Source of the DNA: a virus
Length of the DNA: 64,000 nt
Direction: 5' to 3' (one strand)
Virus record (IMG/VR): IMGVR_UViG_3300034682_000252
Location: 27,017-91,016 of that record
The notes below the pieces were generated by a model. It saw only the letters and a program-made list of their open reading frames with translations. It was not told the origin of the DNA and ran no database searches. Positions 23,714 to 31,667 of this stretch are shown here, piece after piece (the first letter of the stretch is position 1; every line of letters begins with the position of its first letter). A program made the translations under genes and the position numbers.

Positions 23714-24069
23714 GCCTCCCCCCGGATGGCCGCGCCAGACGGACGGGTGATCAGTTGCCGCCATAGCTGCTTTTCGGTGTCCCCCATCCCTCGCTCCACA
23801 GTCCGCTTTTTGATAATGCCTTTCACATGAACCGACGTTACCCTTGCCCCCTTACCCTCCCGGTAGTGGCGATCGACGCTGTAACGGTTGTTCTCGTGCA
23901 GCTTGTTGAGGAGAGAGGAGATCGTCTGAATGGTCGTCTCGGCCCCGAACTTGAAGCAGAAACCCGCCTCGAACACCTCCCGGGCCGTCATAGATTTACC
24001 CTGCTCCAGCAGCCAGGCCGCGAGCTGGTCCGTCTTTGTCGGGCTGTCGTGGTAACGATCCTCCGCCAT
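23710..24069 (-). CDS. Helix-turn-helix-like hypothetical protein
   Basis: 119 aa from ATG 24069 (TGATG overlap). TDQLAAWLLEQGKSMTAREV followed by TTIQTISSLLNKLHENNRYS looks like a winged helix, and RHYREGKGARVTSVHVK like its basic wing. May be a local regulator or DNA-binding accessory. Confidence 0.6.
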   Translation of the reverse strand: MAEDRYHDSPTKTDQLAAWLLEQGKSMTAREVFEAGFCFKFGAETTIQTISSLLNKLHENNRYSVDRHYREGKGARVTSVHVKGIIKKRTVERGMGDTEKQLWRQLITRPSGAAIRGEA

Positions 24070-24374
24070 CACTGCCCCCCTCTCATTTTCGCCAGGCTCT
24101 TGGTGTAGAACGTGCCGGTAAACTCCACCCAGTCATTGATCTGACTGACCCTCATCGAATAGTCGATCCCGCCGTGGCGGTTCTTACCCTTGTTCGCCAG
24201 CAAGGAGCCTTGGAACGCGGTCAGTTCGCGAAAGCGCTTGGGAACTGGAGAGAAGCGAAGGTGATATTCCGTGCGGTCGCGGTGAACAATCAGTTTCTCC
24301 TTGACGCGCTCACTACCAGCCAAGATCTCCTTGGCGGCCTGGTAGGTGTCTATGTGAGGGTTGATATAGGGCAT
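24069..24374 (-). CDS. Hypothetical protein
   Basis: 101 aa from ATG 24374 behind AAGG. N-terminal helical part (YQAAKEILAGSERVKEKLIV), then a strand-rich basic part (RTEYHLRFSPVPKRFREL) and a C-terminal FTGTFYTKSLAKM. Function unknown. Confidence 0.6.
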   Translation of the reverse strand: MPYINPHIDTYQAAKEILAGSERVKEKLIVHRDRTEYHLRFSPVPKRFRELTAFQGSLLANKGKNRHGGIDYSMRVSQINDWVEFTGTFYTKSLAKMRGGQ

Positions 24375-24430
24375 GGTAACTACCTTGTTTGAGGCCAAAT
24401 CAGAGGCGGCCTAGATGGCTGGCGCGGAGC

Positions 24431-24694
24431 TCAGCCTTTGCAAAAGCGATAAACAATTTCCGGCCAGAACATGGCTTCACGGAACACCCAATACATCAGG
24501 CGCCAGGCGCTGGGCGGGCCGGGGTAAACGGGGCGGAGCCCCATCATCATGGCAAATCCGAACTGGTGCCAAACCAGGACCCAGGCAAAGGGATCTGTCG
24601 GCAGTAGCACCAGGGCATACAGCTCCAGGAGCAGCACCACCACCATGGGCGCCGGCACCTGGCGATAGAGCACGTTGAGCAGCTTGCGGATCAC
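24431..24694 (-). CDS. Small membrane protein
   Basis: 87 aa with two hydrophobic stretches, about residues 15-33 (PMVVVLLLELYALVLLPTD) and 36-53, and Trp/Arg-rich ends. An inner-membrane location is likely; function unknown. Overlaps the next gene by one base. Confidence 0.6.
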   Translation of the reverse strand: MIRKLLNVLYRQVPAPMVVVLLLELYALVLLPTDPFAWVLVWHQFGFAMMMGLRPVYPGPPSAWRLMYWVFREAMFWPEIVYRFCKG

Positions 24695-25092
24695 TAGAAT
24701 GTCGCCCTGTTCGTGAACTTCGCCAGCATGGCCCGCGCCTGGCGGCGAACCCTCATCAAGGGGCTCCCCAGGTCATCGAGCTCGCCCAGGAAATCCATGG
24801 GGGTGCTCGACAAAGCCTCACTCATGCGATTGGCATACGCCTCATTCTGATACACGGCGCTATTCGCCCTCATGGGGGCCCGACACTCGAGCTCGGCAGT
24901 GGCGAGGGTCTGCATCGCCTGCTGATCGCGAACCAGCAGGGCTGATAGGGCACACACAGCATGACGCAGCTCGTCAATCTCCATGGGGTGCCCAGCCCAA
25001 CAGGCCTCGACAACATCCCCCAGCGATTTCTGGGCGGCGACCATGTTGAGCTGGTGCTCTGCATGGTCAGCCAAGAGAGCCTTATCACTCAT
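24694..25092 (-). CDS. Hypothetical protein, paralogue of 16239-16607
   Basis: 132 aa from ATG 25092 (MSDKALLADHAEHQLNMVAA). Shares with 16239-16607 the ordered motifs L-x-x-A-V/L-C-A, (N/R)SAVYQ, (A/S)L--TP--FLGE and a final RRQARAMLAKF. Internal gene duplication is likely. Function unknown. Confidence 0.65.
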   Translation of the reverse strand: MSDKALLADHAEHQLNMVAAQKSLGDVVEACWAGHPMEIDELRHAVCALSALLVRDQQAMQTLATAELECRAPMRANSAVYQNEAYANRMSEALSSTPMDFLGELDDLGSPLMRVRRQARAMLAKFTNRATF

Positions 25093-25378
25093 TGCTCGCA
25101 TCCCCGACTGGCAGAAACTCGCCATTACCGAGCACGTCGCCCACCCAGGCCATGACCGCGGGGGGCAACCCTTGGGCCACCACTGCCTCCTGCACGAGGA
25201 ATTGCCCCTGACGCTCAGGATCTGGCTTGATCAGGCCCGCGTCCAGCATGATGGAAAAGAGACGCAGATTGCGGCTATTGCCCCAGCCAAACAGGCGATG
25301 AATGTTGACTACGGTTATCTTCTGGCGACTCTGCAGCAGCTCCAGCAAGGCGCGGCATTTGGCGTTTTCCATATCCAT
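25085..25378 (-). CDS. Winged-helix-like small protein
   Basis: 97 aa. ALLELLQSRQKITVVNIHRL then GWGNSRNLRLFSIMLDAGLI fits a winged helix with a recognition helix around residues 30-45. The C-terminal part is hydrophobic. Start at ATG 25378 overlaps the upstream stop. DNA binding is inferred only. Confidence 0.6.
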   Translation of the reverse strand: MDMENAKCRALLELLQSRQKITVVNIHRLFGWGNSRNLRLFSIMLDAGLIKPDPERQGQFLVQEAVVAQGLPPAVMAWVGDVLGNGEFLPVGDASNE

Positions 25379-25662
25379 CAGTTCGGTTCCTTGGGCTGTT
25401 CAGCCTTGTTGATTCGATAGTCCACCCCGAGCCGATCAGCATACTGACGGGACAGGGCCATCAGCAGTTCACAGATGCTCCCGAAATTTCCCCGGGCTTT
25501 CAGCTCATCCAGCATGGCCCGCTCAGTCGTCGATATGCGCATACCTCGCAACTCCTGGATCCCTAGCAGGCGCTCCCGCTCACGGCGATCGCGCTGATAG
25601 TCGGCCTCCTGCTTCCGGTTGCGGTGGCGCGGGCGCCCCGTCCGAATTAGCTCAATCACCAT
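25378..25662 (-). CDS. Basic DNA-binding-like protein
   Basis: 94 aa from ATG 25662. N-terminal half strongly basic (RTGRPRHRNRKQEADYQRDR); the second half (LRGMRISTTERAMLDELKAR) resembles a ribbon-helix-helix fold. The TTAGGATGT motif lies 20-30 bp upstream, so it begins a transcription unit. Could be a small repressor. Confidence 0.65.
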   Translation of the reverse strand: MVIELIRTGRPRHRNRKQEADYQRDRRERERLLGIQELRGMRISTTERAMLDELKARGNFGSICELLMALSRQYADRLGVDYRINKAEQPKEPN

Positions 25663-25682
25663 AAACACACCACAAATTAAGG

Positions 25683-25691
25683 TTAGGATGT
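25683..25691 (+). promoter_or_regulatory. TTAGGATGT dispersed motif, site 6
   Basis: Exact match with the extended form AAGGTTAGGATGTT, shared with the site at 46664; 21 bp upstream of the leftward gene at 25662. Confidence 0.65.
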
Positions 25692-25726
25692 TGGACTCAA
25701 AAGGACGCCAGCAAGGCGCCCGGTTA

Positions 25727-26320
25727 TCAGGGTTGGACGGGCAGATTGTTTGTCAGCGCGTTGCGGGTAATCACCTCACGCCACTCGGCCATACTAAAAT
25801 CGTTCAACCTGGCGATCGGCTTGCCATCGGGGTCAGTCAGCGGGATCCGCTCTTTGACCCTGCTTCCCCCTTTCGCGATTGAGATCTCCCACCATTTACG
25901 GGTGTTGTTGAACTCCAGGCTCGCCCCAAACTCGGCCGCAATCTCATCCAGGTTCTGCCGGAATATGCGCGGGCCCATCTCCGCATCCCAGTTCTTGGGG
26001 TGGCCGTCAGATGCCATGTCGTCCAGATTCAGGGCCTTTCCGCGCTCACTTAACACATACAGCCGCCCCCATTGCAGGGGGGCCGGACTTAACGCCAGGT
26101 AACCCCCATCAGCCAAGCCAGAGGCCGCCGCACCGTTCAGCGCGGGTACCCCCGGGCACTCAACAGGCTGGCCATCAACAAGATGCACAACCCTGGTGCC
26201 GGTAAGCAAATCCTGGCGACGATACATTGGTACGGCGGAGACAGGTCGAACCATCAGTAAACTCGCCGGGTGGCGCTGTAGGTACTGGATTATCTCGGCC
26301 CGTCTCTCTGTCATTCTCAC
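25727..26320 (-). CDS. Hypothetical protein, N-terminal HTH-like
   Basis: 197 aa from GTG 26320 (overlaps the upstream stop, GTGA) with AAGGAG 8 bases upstream; ATG 26314 is an alternative. N-terminus (TERRAEIIQYLQRHPASLLM) looks like the start of a winged helix, and GRLYVLSERGKAL like its wing. The C-terminal half (EIAAEFGASLEFNNTRKWWE) is alpha/beta. Family not recognised. Confidence 0.6.
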   Translation of the reverse strand: MRMTERRAEIIQYLQRHPASLLMVRPVSAVPMYRRQDLLTGTRVVHLVDGQPVECPGVPALNGAAASGLADGGYLALSPAPLQWGRLYVLSERGKALNLDDMASDGHPKNWDAEMGPRIFRQNLDEIAAEFGASLEFNNTRKWWEISIAKGGSRVKERIPLTDPDGKPIARLNDFSMAEWREVITRNALTNNLPVQP

Positions 26321-26976
26321 GTTTCAATCTCCTTCTCTTCCCATGTGGCATTTCTCGACCAGGGCGGCATGGCCTCCCCGGCGCCAAGGCGACGGTACAG
26401 CATTAGCACCTCAAAGGCTTCCTCAACTCCAGCCACCAGGGCGCAGTAGTAGCCACGTTCAGACAATAGGCGCAACTTGATGACTTGAACGTCACTGACC
26501 TTGCCCCCCTCTTTGGCCTTCAACTCCAGGCGGCAACCGTGGTAGATGCCACAGGGCAAATCCACGAGCACATCCGGGTATCCGTCCTTCTGTCCGCTGG
26601 CTTTCATCATCCCGGCCGTTTTGCCTGGACGGTAACCACCGTTTGGAACTGCACTCATCAGCGCGTAGAGCTCGGGGTCTATCACCTCCACGCGGGCGAA
26701 CAGCTCCACCTGTTCGTAATACTCTTGGTTGCCCTTTCGCTGGCTCGGGTCCTTCGCCAGGATGGCCAGGGCCACAGCATGGGGGGAGACGTAGCCAGGA
26801 TCCCCCAGCTTCGCCCCAGGGATGGATTTCTTCCCCTTCTTCCCCTTGCTCGGTACCGAACCTGGCGGGTTCGGCATGGTGAAGCTCTTGCCCGAGCCAG
26901 CACGAAACCCCTTGCTCGCCCACCCCTGGCGTTTCGCCACCTGCTCGCTCAGGAAACCCTCGTCGAACCGGGCCAT
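26317..26976 (-). CDS. VRR-NUC domain nuclease
   Basis: 219 aa. The C-terminal half carries the restriction-endonuclease-like VRR-NUC pattern: DGYPDVLVD (metal Asp near 134), LELKAKEGG (Glu-x-Lys near 155), then Q-x-x-x-x-x-L-L-x-x-x-G-Y. Phage VRR-NUC enzymes cut branched DNA such as Holliday junctions. N-terminal 60 residues are Lys/Gly-rich (SKGKKGKKSIPGAKLGD) and flexible. Overlaps downstream by GTGA. Confidence 0.85.
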   Translation of the reverse strand: MARFDEGFLSEQVAKRQGWASKGFRAGSGKSFTMPNPPGSVPSKGKKGKKSIPGAKLGDPGYVSPHAVALAILAKDPSQRKGNQEYYEQVELFARVEVIDPELYALMSAVPNGGYRPGKTAGMMKASGQKDGYPDVLVDLPCGIYHGCRLELKAKEGGKVSDVQVIKLRLLSERGYYCALVAGVEEAFEVLMLYRRLGAGEAMPPWSRNATWEEKEIET

Positions 26977-26978
26977 GG

Positions 26979-28502
26979 TTAGTGTCCCTTCTGGGTTGCC
27001 TGGCGGGCAGCCTTGGCGGCCTTCTTCGACAGCAGGCGCAGGGCCTTTTCACTGTCTCGTTTCAGGGCAGCCTGGCTGTTCTTGATAGCCTGGCGGCGGG
27101 CCTGCAGGCGCTTAATGTCGGCTACCGCAGTTCGCAGCAGCGGCTCGACGCGGTAGGCCTCATCATTGGCATGATCGGACGCCTTTTGCAGCACCGCCTC
27201 GATGGCGGGCAGGTCGAGGGACTTGATGTAGTCGGCGATCTCGTCGCGCAAGGCCAGCGGGGGCGCCACCGCGTCCGTGATATTGATCCGCTTGCCATCG
27301 TGTTCCATGTGCAGGGCGGGAGTTATCAGTACCTGCCGGCCGCGCTCATCCCGCCTTTCTGACAGCGCGACCATGCAGCCGGCGCCGTCCCGGCCGGTCC
27401 ACCACATCAACGGCTTGGTGAGATCGATAGGGTCATCCCCGGCATCCATCAGGCATTCCGTGCTCAGGCTGAACACCGTCACATGCCCTTCGGGGCGCGA
27501 GTAGTCAGGAAGGTTGTTGCGGCCGTGGTAGGTGTGGATCAGCATGTTGGCGTAATGCAGACTCCGCTTTTGGTCCTTGATCAGTAGCGCCTGCTCTTTG
27601 ATGGTGACGGCGTACAGCTCCAGCTCCAGGGCGGCATGGTCCAGGTCGCGCCCACCCTGCTCGATGGCGTCGGACTGCTCGACCACCTGGGCGTTAAGGG
27701 CGGTCAGTTCGGCGGAGATCTGCCGGTTGTGCTCGCGCAGGCCATTTATCTCGACCCCCTGACTCCGCAAGCTGGCCAACTCCTCCAGGCTGATCATCAC
27801 CATGCCTTCCGGCACGGCAGCCGGCGAACCGGCCAGTTGATCCCGCACCCGCTGCTCAGCAGCAGCCACTGCATTGACCTTGGCCTTGTCAGCCAGGGCC
27901 AGGCTTTCATGCGCACGGCGCAAGTCGTTGCGTAGCTGCTCCTCGGACACCTCCAGGGCACCCAAACTCTTCTGGGCAATCGTCAGGTCGAGCTGGACCC
28001 GATGAAGCTCTTTTTTCAGCTCCTCGAGGCTATCGCAGGTGTGGCGATGGCGGGCCGTCAGATCGGCCAATTGCACACCACGCTCCGCCGACTTGGCCGC
28101 CACCTCTTCGGCAGCAGCAAGGCGGCCTTCCAGGGAGCGGCATTTGTCTTGTTCGGCCACCAGCAGCCCGCCCAGGTGCTCCAGGGTAAGGGCGTCCGCC
28201 TCAGACTCCCCATGGGCCAGTATCCTGGCTTCAAGTTCGGCCTTGGTGCGCTCCAGGCCCGATATGCGGGCCCGAGCTGCCACCATGTCACCGTTGAGCT
28301 GGATAGATCGCTCCCTCGCCCGCTCGGCTGCAGCCTCCGCCATATCGGCGCGAGCATTGGCCGCGGCCACATCACCCCGAAGGGAGATCATCATGGCCTC
28401 GGCCAGGCGGTCAGAATCCGCGTCTAGCTGCCCGTCGCTGCCCTCGCGAAAGATGGAAAGGGGGACGGAAACCATTTCTTCCGTTACTGCTTCTTGACTC
28501 AT
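26979..28502 (-). CDS. Long coiled-coil protein
   Basis: 507 aa from ATG 28502. Residues about 30-300 are nearly continuous Ala/Glu/Leu/Arg heptads (many LEELKKEL-like repeats), then a small alpha/beta part near 320-410 (LTKPLMWWTGRDGAGCMVAL) and a Lys/Ala-rich tail. No ATPase motif, so not an SMC protein. Could be a scaffold or an internal head protein; which is not clear. Start of the transcription unit next to the TTAGGATGT at 28543. Confidence 0.7.
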   Translation of the reverse strand: MSQEAVTEEMVSVPLSIFREGSDGQLDADSDRLAEAMMISLRGDVAAANARADMAEAAAERARERSIQLNGDMVAARARISGLERTKAELEARILAHGESEADALTLEHLGGLLVAEQDKCRSLEGRLAAAEEVAAKSAERGVQLADLTARHRHTCDSLEELKKELHRVQLDLTIAQKSLGALEVSEEQLRNDLRRAHESLALADKAKVNAVAAAEQRVRDQLAGSPAAVPEGMVMISLEELASLRSQGVEINGLREHNRQISAELTALNAQVVEQSDAIEQGGRDLDHAALELELYAVTIKEQALLIKDQKRSLHYANMLIHTYHGRNNLPDYSRPEGHVTVFSLSTECLMDAGDDPIDLTKPLMWWTGRDGAGCMVALSERRDERGRQVLITPALHMEHDGKRINITDAVAPPLALRDEIADYIKSLDLPAIEAVLQKASDHANDEAYRVEPLLRTAVADIKRLQARRQAIKNSQAALKRDSEKALRLLSKKAAKAARQATQKGH

Positions 28503-28542
28503 GGGGGTTCCAAAACACATTTAAGGCGGTTTCAATTAACGC

Positions 28543-28551
28543 TTAGGATGT
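28543..28551 (+). promoter_or_regulatory. TTAGGATGT dispersed motif, site 7
   Basis: Exact match about 40 bp upstream of the leftward coiled-coil gene. Confidence 0.6.
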
Positions 28552-28576
28552 TACCAAAACCGACGCGCCAAAAAAA

Positions 28577-28708
28577 CTATTTAGTTAGCCAATCGGCAAC
28601 TAATAGCAAAAAAAGAGGGGTCACAGTGGGGAGGACCAGCCAGCCTACAACCAGGCGACGCTGGCCCCGGGGGAGCTCAGGGCAATCCTCATCGCCCCAG
28701 TCGCTCAC
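28577..28708 (-). CDS. 43-aa possible membrane mini-protein
   Basis: GTG at 28708 overlaps the stop of the upstream gene (GTGA); TAG at 28577. Sequence has an acidic start (SDWGDEDCPEL), two Arg, then a hydrophobic helix (LVVGWLVLPTVTPLFLLLVA). Coupling plus one clean membrane segment suggests a real small protein. Confidence 0.45.
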   Translation of the reverse strand: MSDWGDEDCPELPRGQRRLVVGWLVLPTVTPLFLLLVADWLTK

Positions 28709-28926
28709 GAACGCCTCCGCAACCGATTCAGCCCAGCCTTGAACATCCCCAACAGCCCGCCGCCATGGCGGGCATCGACACCCTCCAGACCCTCCGACAA
28801 GGCCGCCGCCAGGCGCTCATGCCTTGCTTGCTCGGCCTCGCGCTCCGCCTGGTCAGCCGCCTCGGTCGCCTGCTTCATCAGGGCCCACTGCACGGCGCTA
28901 GACACCGCTGTCTGTCTATGTCTCAT
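28705..28926 (-). CDS. Small helical hypothetical protein
   Basis: 73 aa; helical and charged over residues 10-50 (AEREAEQARHERLAAALSEG), then GGGLLGMFKAGLNRLRRRS, a possible amphipathic basic end. ATGA overlap with the gene upstream. Confidence 0.55.
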   Translation of the reverse strand: MRHRQTAVSSAVQWALMKQATEAADQAEREAEQARHERLAAALSEGLEGVDARHGGGLLGMFKAGLNRLRRRS

Positions 28927-29216
28927 CGTCTCTTCCTCCTCTTGGCTTTCAGCCGCTTGTTGATCCGTTCAAATACCGCATTCCAGCCAAGACAGATCGC
29001 CTCATCCTGCACTGACCAGCACCCCCGCTCGGCGGTCTTGCTGGTCCTTCTCCCGTGCCGCTCCGCTCGCTTCTTTGCAATGCCTGACGGGGTTCGCAGG
29101 GGCAGGAGCAAGGCCAACTGCTCCGCTGACAGATCCAGGTTCTCATCAACGATCAGGAGCTCTTGCGAGCTCCATGATTTTCCTCTCCTCTGCTTCGCCT
29201 TTTGCGACCCGTTCAT
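28923..29216 (-). CDS. Myb/SANT-like basic protein
   Basis: 97 aa. Two tryptophan-centred helical modules: KSWSSQELLIVDENLDLSAE with GIAKKRAERHG, and CWSVQDEAICLGW. The first matches the W-S-x-x-E / A-x-x-L / S-x-x-A-x-x-x-R pattern of Myb-like (HTH) domains in phage proteins. Very basic tail (KRLKAKRRKRR). Probably binds DNA. Confidence 0.6.
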   Translation of the reverse strand: MNGSQKAKQRRGKSWSSQELLIVDENLDLSAEQLALLLPLRTPSGIAKKRAERHGRRTSKTAERGCWSVQDEAICLGWNAVFERINKRLKAKRRKRR

Positions 29217-29243
29217 CTTGGCGGCTCCCTCTGCGACGTGGGA

Positions 29244-29525
29244 TTACTCGGCGACCGGCACCAAGCCGCTGGCATTGGCCTCGGCGGCCGGATTGAGCAG
29301 CCAGGAAACGTGTTGGGCGAACTGGCCGGCGTTGATATTGATCAGCAGCTCCAGGGAGGCGGTCCGATAACCCAACTCATAGTTCTTGAGGGTTGTTTGG
29401 GGGATACCCAGCAAATCGGCAAACTTGGGGCGGCTCAGGCCGTAATGCTCACGCATCAGGCGCAGCTTTTTACGGAACAGCTCCAGGGCGGCGGTCATTT
29501 CTGGGGTCACGGTTACTTTACTCAT
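29244..29525 (-). CDS. XRE-family helix-turn-helix regulator
   Basis: 93 aa. Residues about 20-65 form an HTH_3 domain: LRLMREHYGLSRPKFADLLG, IPQTTLKNYELGYR. A short C-terminal extension may dimerise. Possible Cro- or repressor-type protein for the operon 28577-31399. ATGA-coupled to the upstream gene. Confidence 0.85.
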   Translation of the reverse strand: MSKVTVTPEMTAALELFRKKLRLMREHYGLSRPKFADLLGIPQTTLKNYELGYRTASLELLININAGQFAQHVSWLLNPAAEANASGLVPVAE

Positions 29526-29971
29526 TGGGCACCTTCTCTATGGGTTGTGGTGAGATCGGCAATGCGCCGGTTCACGCGGTCTATCAGTTCTTCCATGGCT
29601 GCAAGGGCAGCATCCACGGCCACCCCTTCCGGCTTGTCCAGGTAGAGGGGCAGCACGGCGGGGGAACGCGGGGTGACAACTTCACGCAGCAATGGGATTT
29701 GGGATAACTCAGGGAACACCCCGGCCGCGCCGGGGATCAGGATCTGGGGGGTCGATAACCCCTGATAACGAAAGCCGATCGTCCGCCCGTGATTGAGGTA
29801 AGCCCTCATGGGTTCGGGCAAGTAGTCGAGTCCTGGCGGTACCGCCTGCTCGACATATCGAGTAGCAGCCGCGGATAACCCGGCCATCACCTGGCCATGC
29901 TCAATGGCGAACTCATCCCTCACCGCCTCCAGCACACTGGAAACGTGTTGGGTGTTGGCAATCATGGTCAT
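29522..29971 (-). CDS. Hypothetical protein
   Basis: 149 aa between the XRE gene and the methyltransferase gene, with ATGA overlaps on both sides. Helical N-terminus (VLEAVRDEFAIEHGQVMAGL), a Pro-rich middle and a helical end (AALAAMEELIDRVNRRIADL). ATG 29965 is an alternative start. Function unknown; may assist the methyltransferase. Confidence 0.65.
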   Translation of the reverse strand: MTMIANTQHVSSVLEAVRDEFAIEHGQVMAGLSAAATRYVEQAVPPGLDYLPEPMRAYLNHGRTIGFRYQGLSTPQILIPGAAGVFPELSQIPLLREVVTPRSPAVLPLYLDKPEGVAVDAALAAMEELIDRVNRRIADLTTTHREGAQ

Positions 29972-30705
29972 GCGGCTTCCTTGTGGACGATCTGCATCGT
30001 GGTTGGGTCGATGTGGTAATCGGTTCGGTCTACCTGGTCCCCCAGGGCAGACCAGCCCGGGCGATTGCGGCGGGTGAACATGTCCAGGCGCTGAATGTCG
30101 TCGCCGTAGAGCCGTGACAGACGCTGATACACCTCGTCAGGCTTCACGCTATGCTCCTGCACCAACTCTTCCAGAATCTGGTGTACGCCCTTGTCCAGGC
30201 GCTGCAGCACCCTCCCCTTGCCACGCACACCCACGATCACCAGCTCGGCATTCGAACGGGTGTAATGGCCCTGCCCCCAGTTCCAAAAATCGGCGGACAC
30301 CTTCTTGATCAGCTCAGGGGTGATCATGCTCAGCATCTGCCCGGTCGTTACCGGTGCCCTCATGGCCTTTTGCGGGGTCACCCCCAGTTGGGTGGCGATT
30401 TGGTACTTGAGCGACCGGCGCAGGCGAAAGGCCACGTTCTCCCAGTGCTTGGGGGTGCGCTTCACCCACACAAAGCCGAGAGTCCGGTAATTGAATCCCC
30501 AGGCCTTCATCAGCTCCAGGGCTTCGGGCAGCAGGGGGCCGGTGGCCCACATCCACAGGACAGACGTCGGCGCGGCCAGTTCGGCCACGTTCATGGCCTT
30601 CATCTGCTCCATAGACATGGTTTCATAATGGCGCTCGGCCCCGCCGCGGTTGCGGCTCTTGTCCTCGTAGCGCCAAGGCGGGTCGGCATGGATTAGTTGG
30701 AACAT
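29968..30705 (-). CDS. MT-A70 family adenine-N6 methyltransferase
   Basis: 245 aa. DPPW at residues 8-11 is the catalytic tetrad; the chain then follows the MT-A70 order: HYETMSMEQMK, LWMWATGPLL, GFNYRTLGFVWVKR, RSNAELVIVGVRGKG, EKP-like VKPDEVYQRL. Phage MT-A70 enzymes methylate adenine in DNA to evade host restriction, or mark packaging or replication sites. Target unknown. It could methylate GATC, but MT-A70 proteins are not the usual Dam type. No separate restriction gene is beside it. Confidence 0.9.
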   Translation of the reverse strand: MFQLIHADPPWRYEDKSRNRGGAERHYETMSMEQMKAMNVAELAAPTSVLWMWATGPLLPEALELMKAWGFNYRTLGFVWVKRTPKHWENVAFRLRRSLKYQIATQLGVTPQKAMRAPVTTGQMLSMITPELIKKVSADFWNWGQGHYTRSNAELVIVGVRGKGRVLQRLDKGVHQILEELVQEHSVKPDEVYQRLSRLYGDDIQRLDMFTRRNRPGWSALGDQVDRTDYHIDPTTMQIVHKEAA

Positions 30706-31127
30706 CAGTCAAACCTCGAATGGTGTTTTTCGACCCACGCCTCTTCCTGGCGGCGCTTGATCTCTTCTTCGCCTATCAGCTCCCGCAGCACTTTCGTCTC
30801 GCGCTGGTGGGCCTGGAATTGCTGGCGCAGTTTTCGACCCCCAGCTAGGAGGTGTTTGATCACTGCCACGGGGTCGGATAGGTCATAACCGGTTTCTTCA
30901 CACACTCCGCACCCGTACTTGCTGAACAGACCGCCCACCATGCCGGTGCCTTCACAGAACGAGCACTTTGCGGGCGCTCCATCCGGGCGAGGCTCCGAGG
31001 TCATTGACGTGTCAATCTCGGCAGTCTGAATTGCCGGGGCGGCAGCCTCTCGAGCCAAGCGGTTGGCTTCGGCCTGGCGGCGTTTGAAGGCGGCCAGTTC
31101 GGCGGCCAGGGAAGGATCGCGATTCAT
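30705..31127 (-). CDS. Zinc-finger (CxxCxGxG) protein
   Basis: 140 aa. CSFCEGTGMVGG and CGVCEETGYD around residues 55-78 form a DnaJ-like zinc site. N-terminus is helical (ELAAFKRRQAEANRLAREAA) and the C-terminal half is a coiled coil (RKLRQQFQAHQRETKVLREL). Coupled to the methyltransferase by TGATG and to the next gene upstream by ATGA. Perhaps a partner of the methyltransferase (inference). Confidence 0.65.
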   Translation of the reverse strand: MNRDPSLAAELAAFKRRQAEANRLAREAAAPAIQTAEIDTSMTSEPRPDGAPAKCSFCEGTGMVGGLFSKYGCGVCEETGYDLSDPVAVIKHLLAGGRKLRQQFQAHQRETKVLRELIGEEEIKRRQEEAWVEKHHSRFD

Positions 31128-31399
31128 TTCTCAGATGGTTCTGTCGATTTTGCGCGGCGCTTGGCGCGGCGTTGTTCATTGGCGGTTTGGGCCTTGGCCT
31201 CTTTGGCGTCACGCATATCGCGGAGCTCGCGCAGCATGTTTATCCGGTCCTCAATCCACTGGGGGACGCTGTTGCGGCGGTAATACCCTCGGAGTGAATG
31301 ATGCCCCTTGAGCCCCAGCATCTTGGCGAACTCGCTTTTACTGCCGAACGCGCCACCCACCAGCTCAATTCGCGCCGAGTCCAATTCATCCAACGTCAT
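31124..31399 (-). CDS. Cro/CI-like helix-turn-helix protein
   Basis: 91 aa from ATG 31399, with AGGAC upstream; a longer frame to 31468 lacks a good ribosome-binding sequence. FGSKSEFAKMLGLKGHHSLR and RRNSVPQWIEDRI give a clear HTH; the tail is Lys/Arg-rich. It heads the leftward operon 28577-31399. Its control region carries both a TTAGGATGT site and the paired operator C, so it is a strong candidate to be the binder of one of them. Confidence 0.8.
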   Translation of the reverse strand: MTLDELDSARIELVGGAFGSKSEFAKMLGLKGHHSLRGYYRRNSVPQWIEDRINMLRELRDMRDAKEAKAQTANEQRRAKRRAKSTEPSEK

Positions 31400-31464
31400 C
31401 CGAACAAGTCCTTTCAGGCAAACCAATGGCGGGTACGATACAGGCTCAAGGGGGTTCCATGCAA

Positions 31465-31473
31465 ACATCCTAA
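31465..31473 (-). promoter_or_regulatory. TTAGGATGT dispersed motif, site 8
   Basis: Exact minus-strand match, about 65 bp upstream of the leftward HTH gene. Confidence 0.6.
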
Positions 31474-31511
31474 GCTATTTTTGTGAGCCTATTTACCCTG
31501 TAGTTTCGATT

Positions 31512-31545
31512 GGAAATATTTTCCCACTCATTGGAAATATTTTCC
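31512..31545. promoter_or_regulatory. Paired palindromic operator, site C
   Basis: Two perfect copies of GGAAATATTTTCC (31512-31524 and 31533-31545), 21 bp apart, in the divergent region between the leftward HTH gene and the rightward gene at 31668. The best-conserved pair in the window. Confidence 0.75.
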
Positions 31546-31667
31546 TGTTTAGGGGGTGACTTGTTCATAAATTGCGCCTACTCTTGGGCTACTGGTTTCA
31601 GACAAGACCAGCAGGAAGCCCCCAACTGGGTGGCAAAATCTCGAATCAAGAAGCGGATTTAAGAGAT

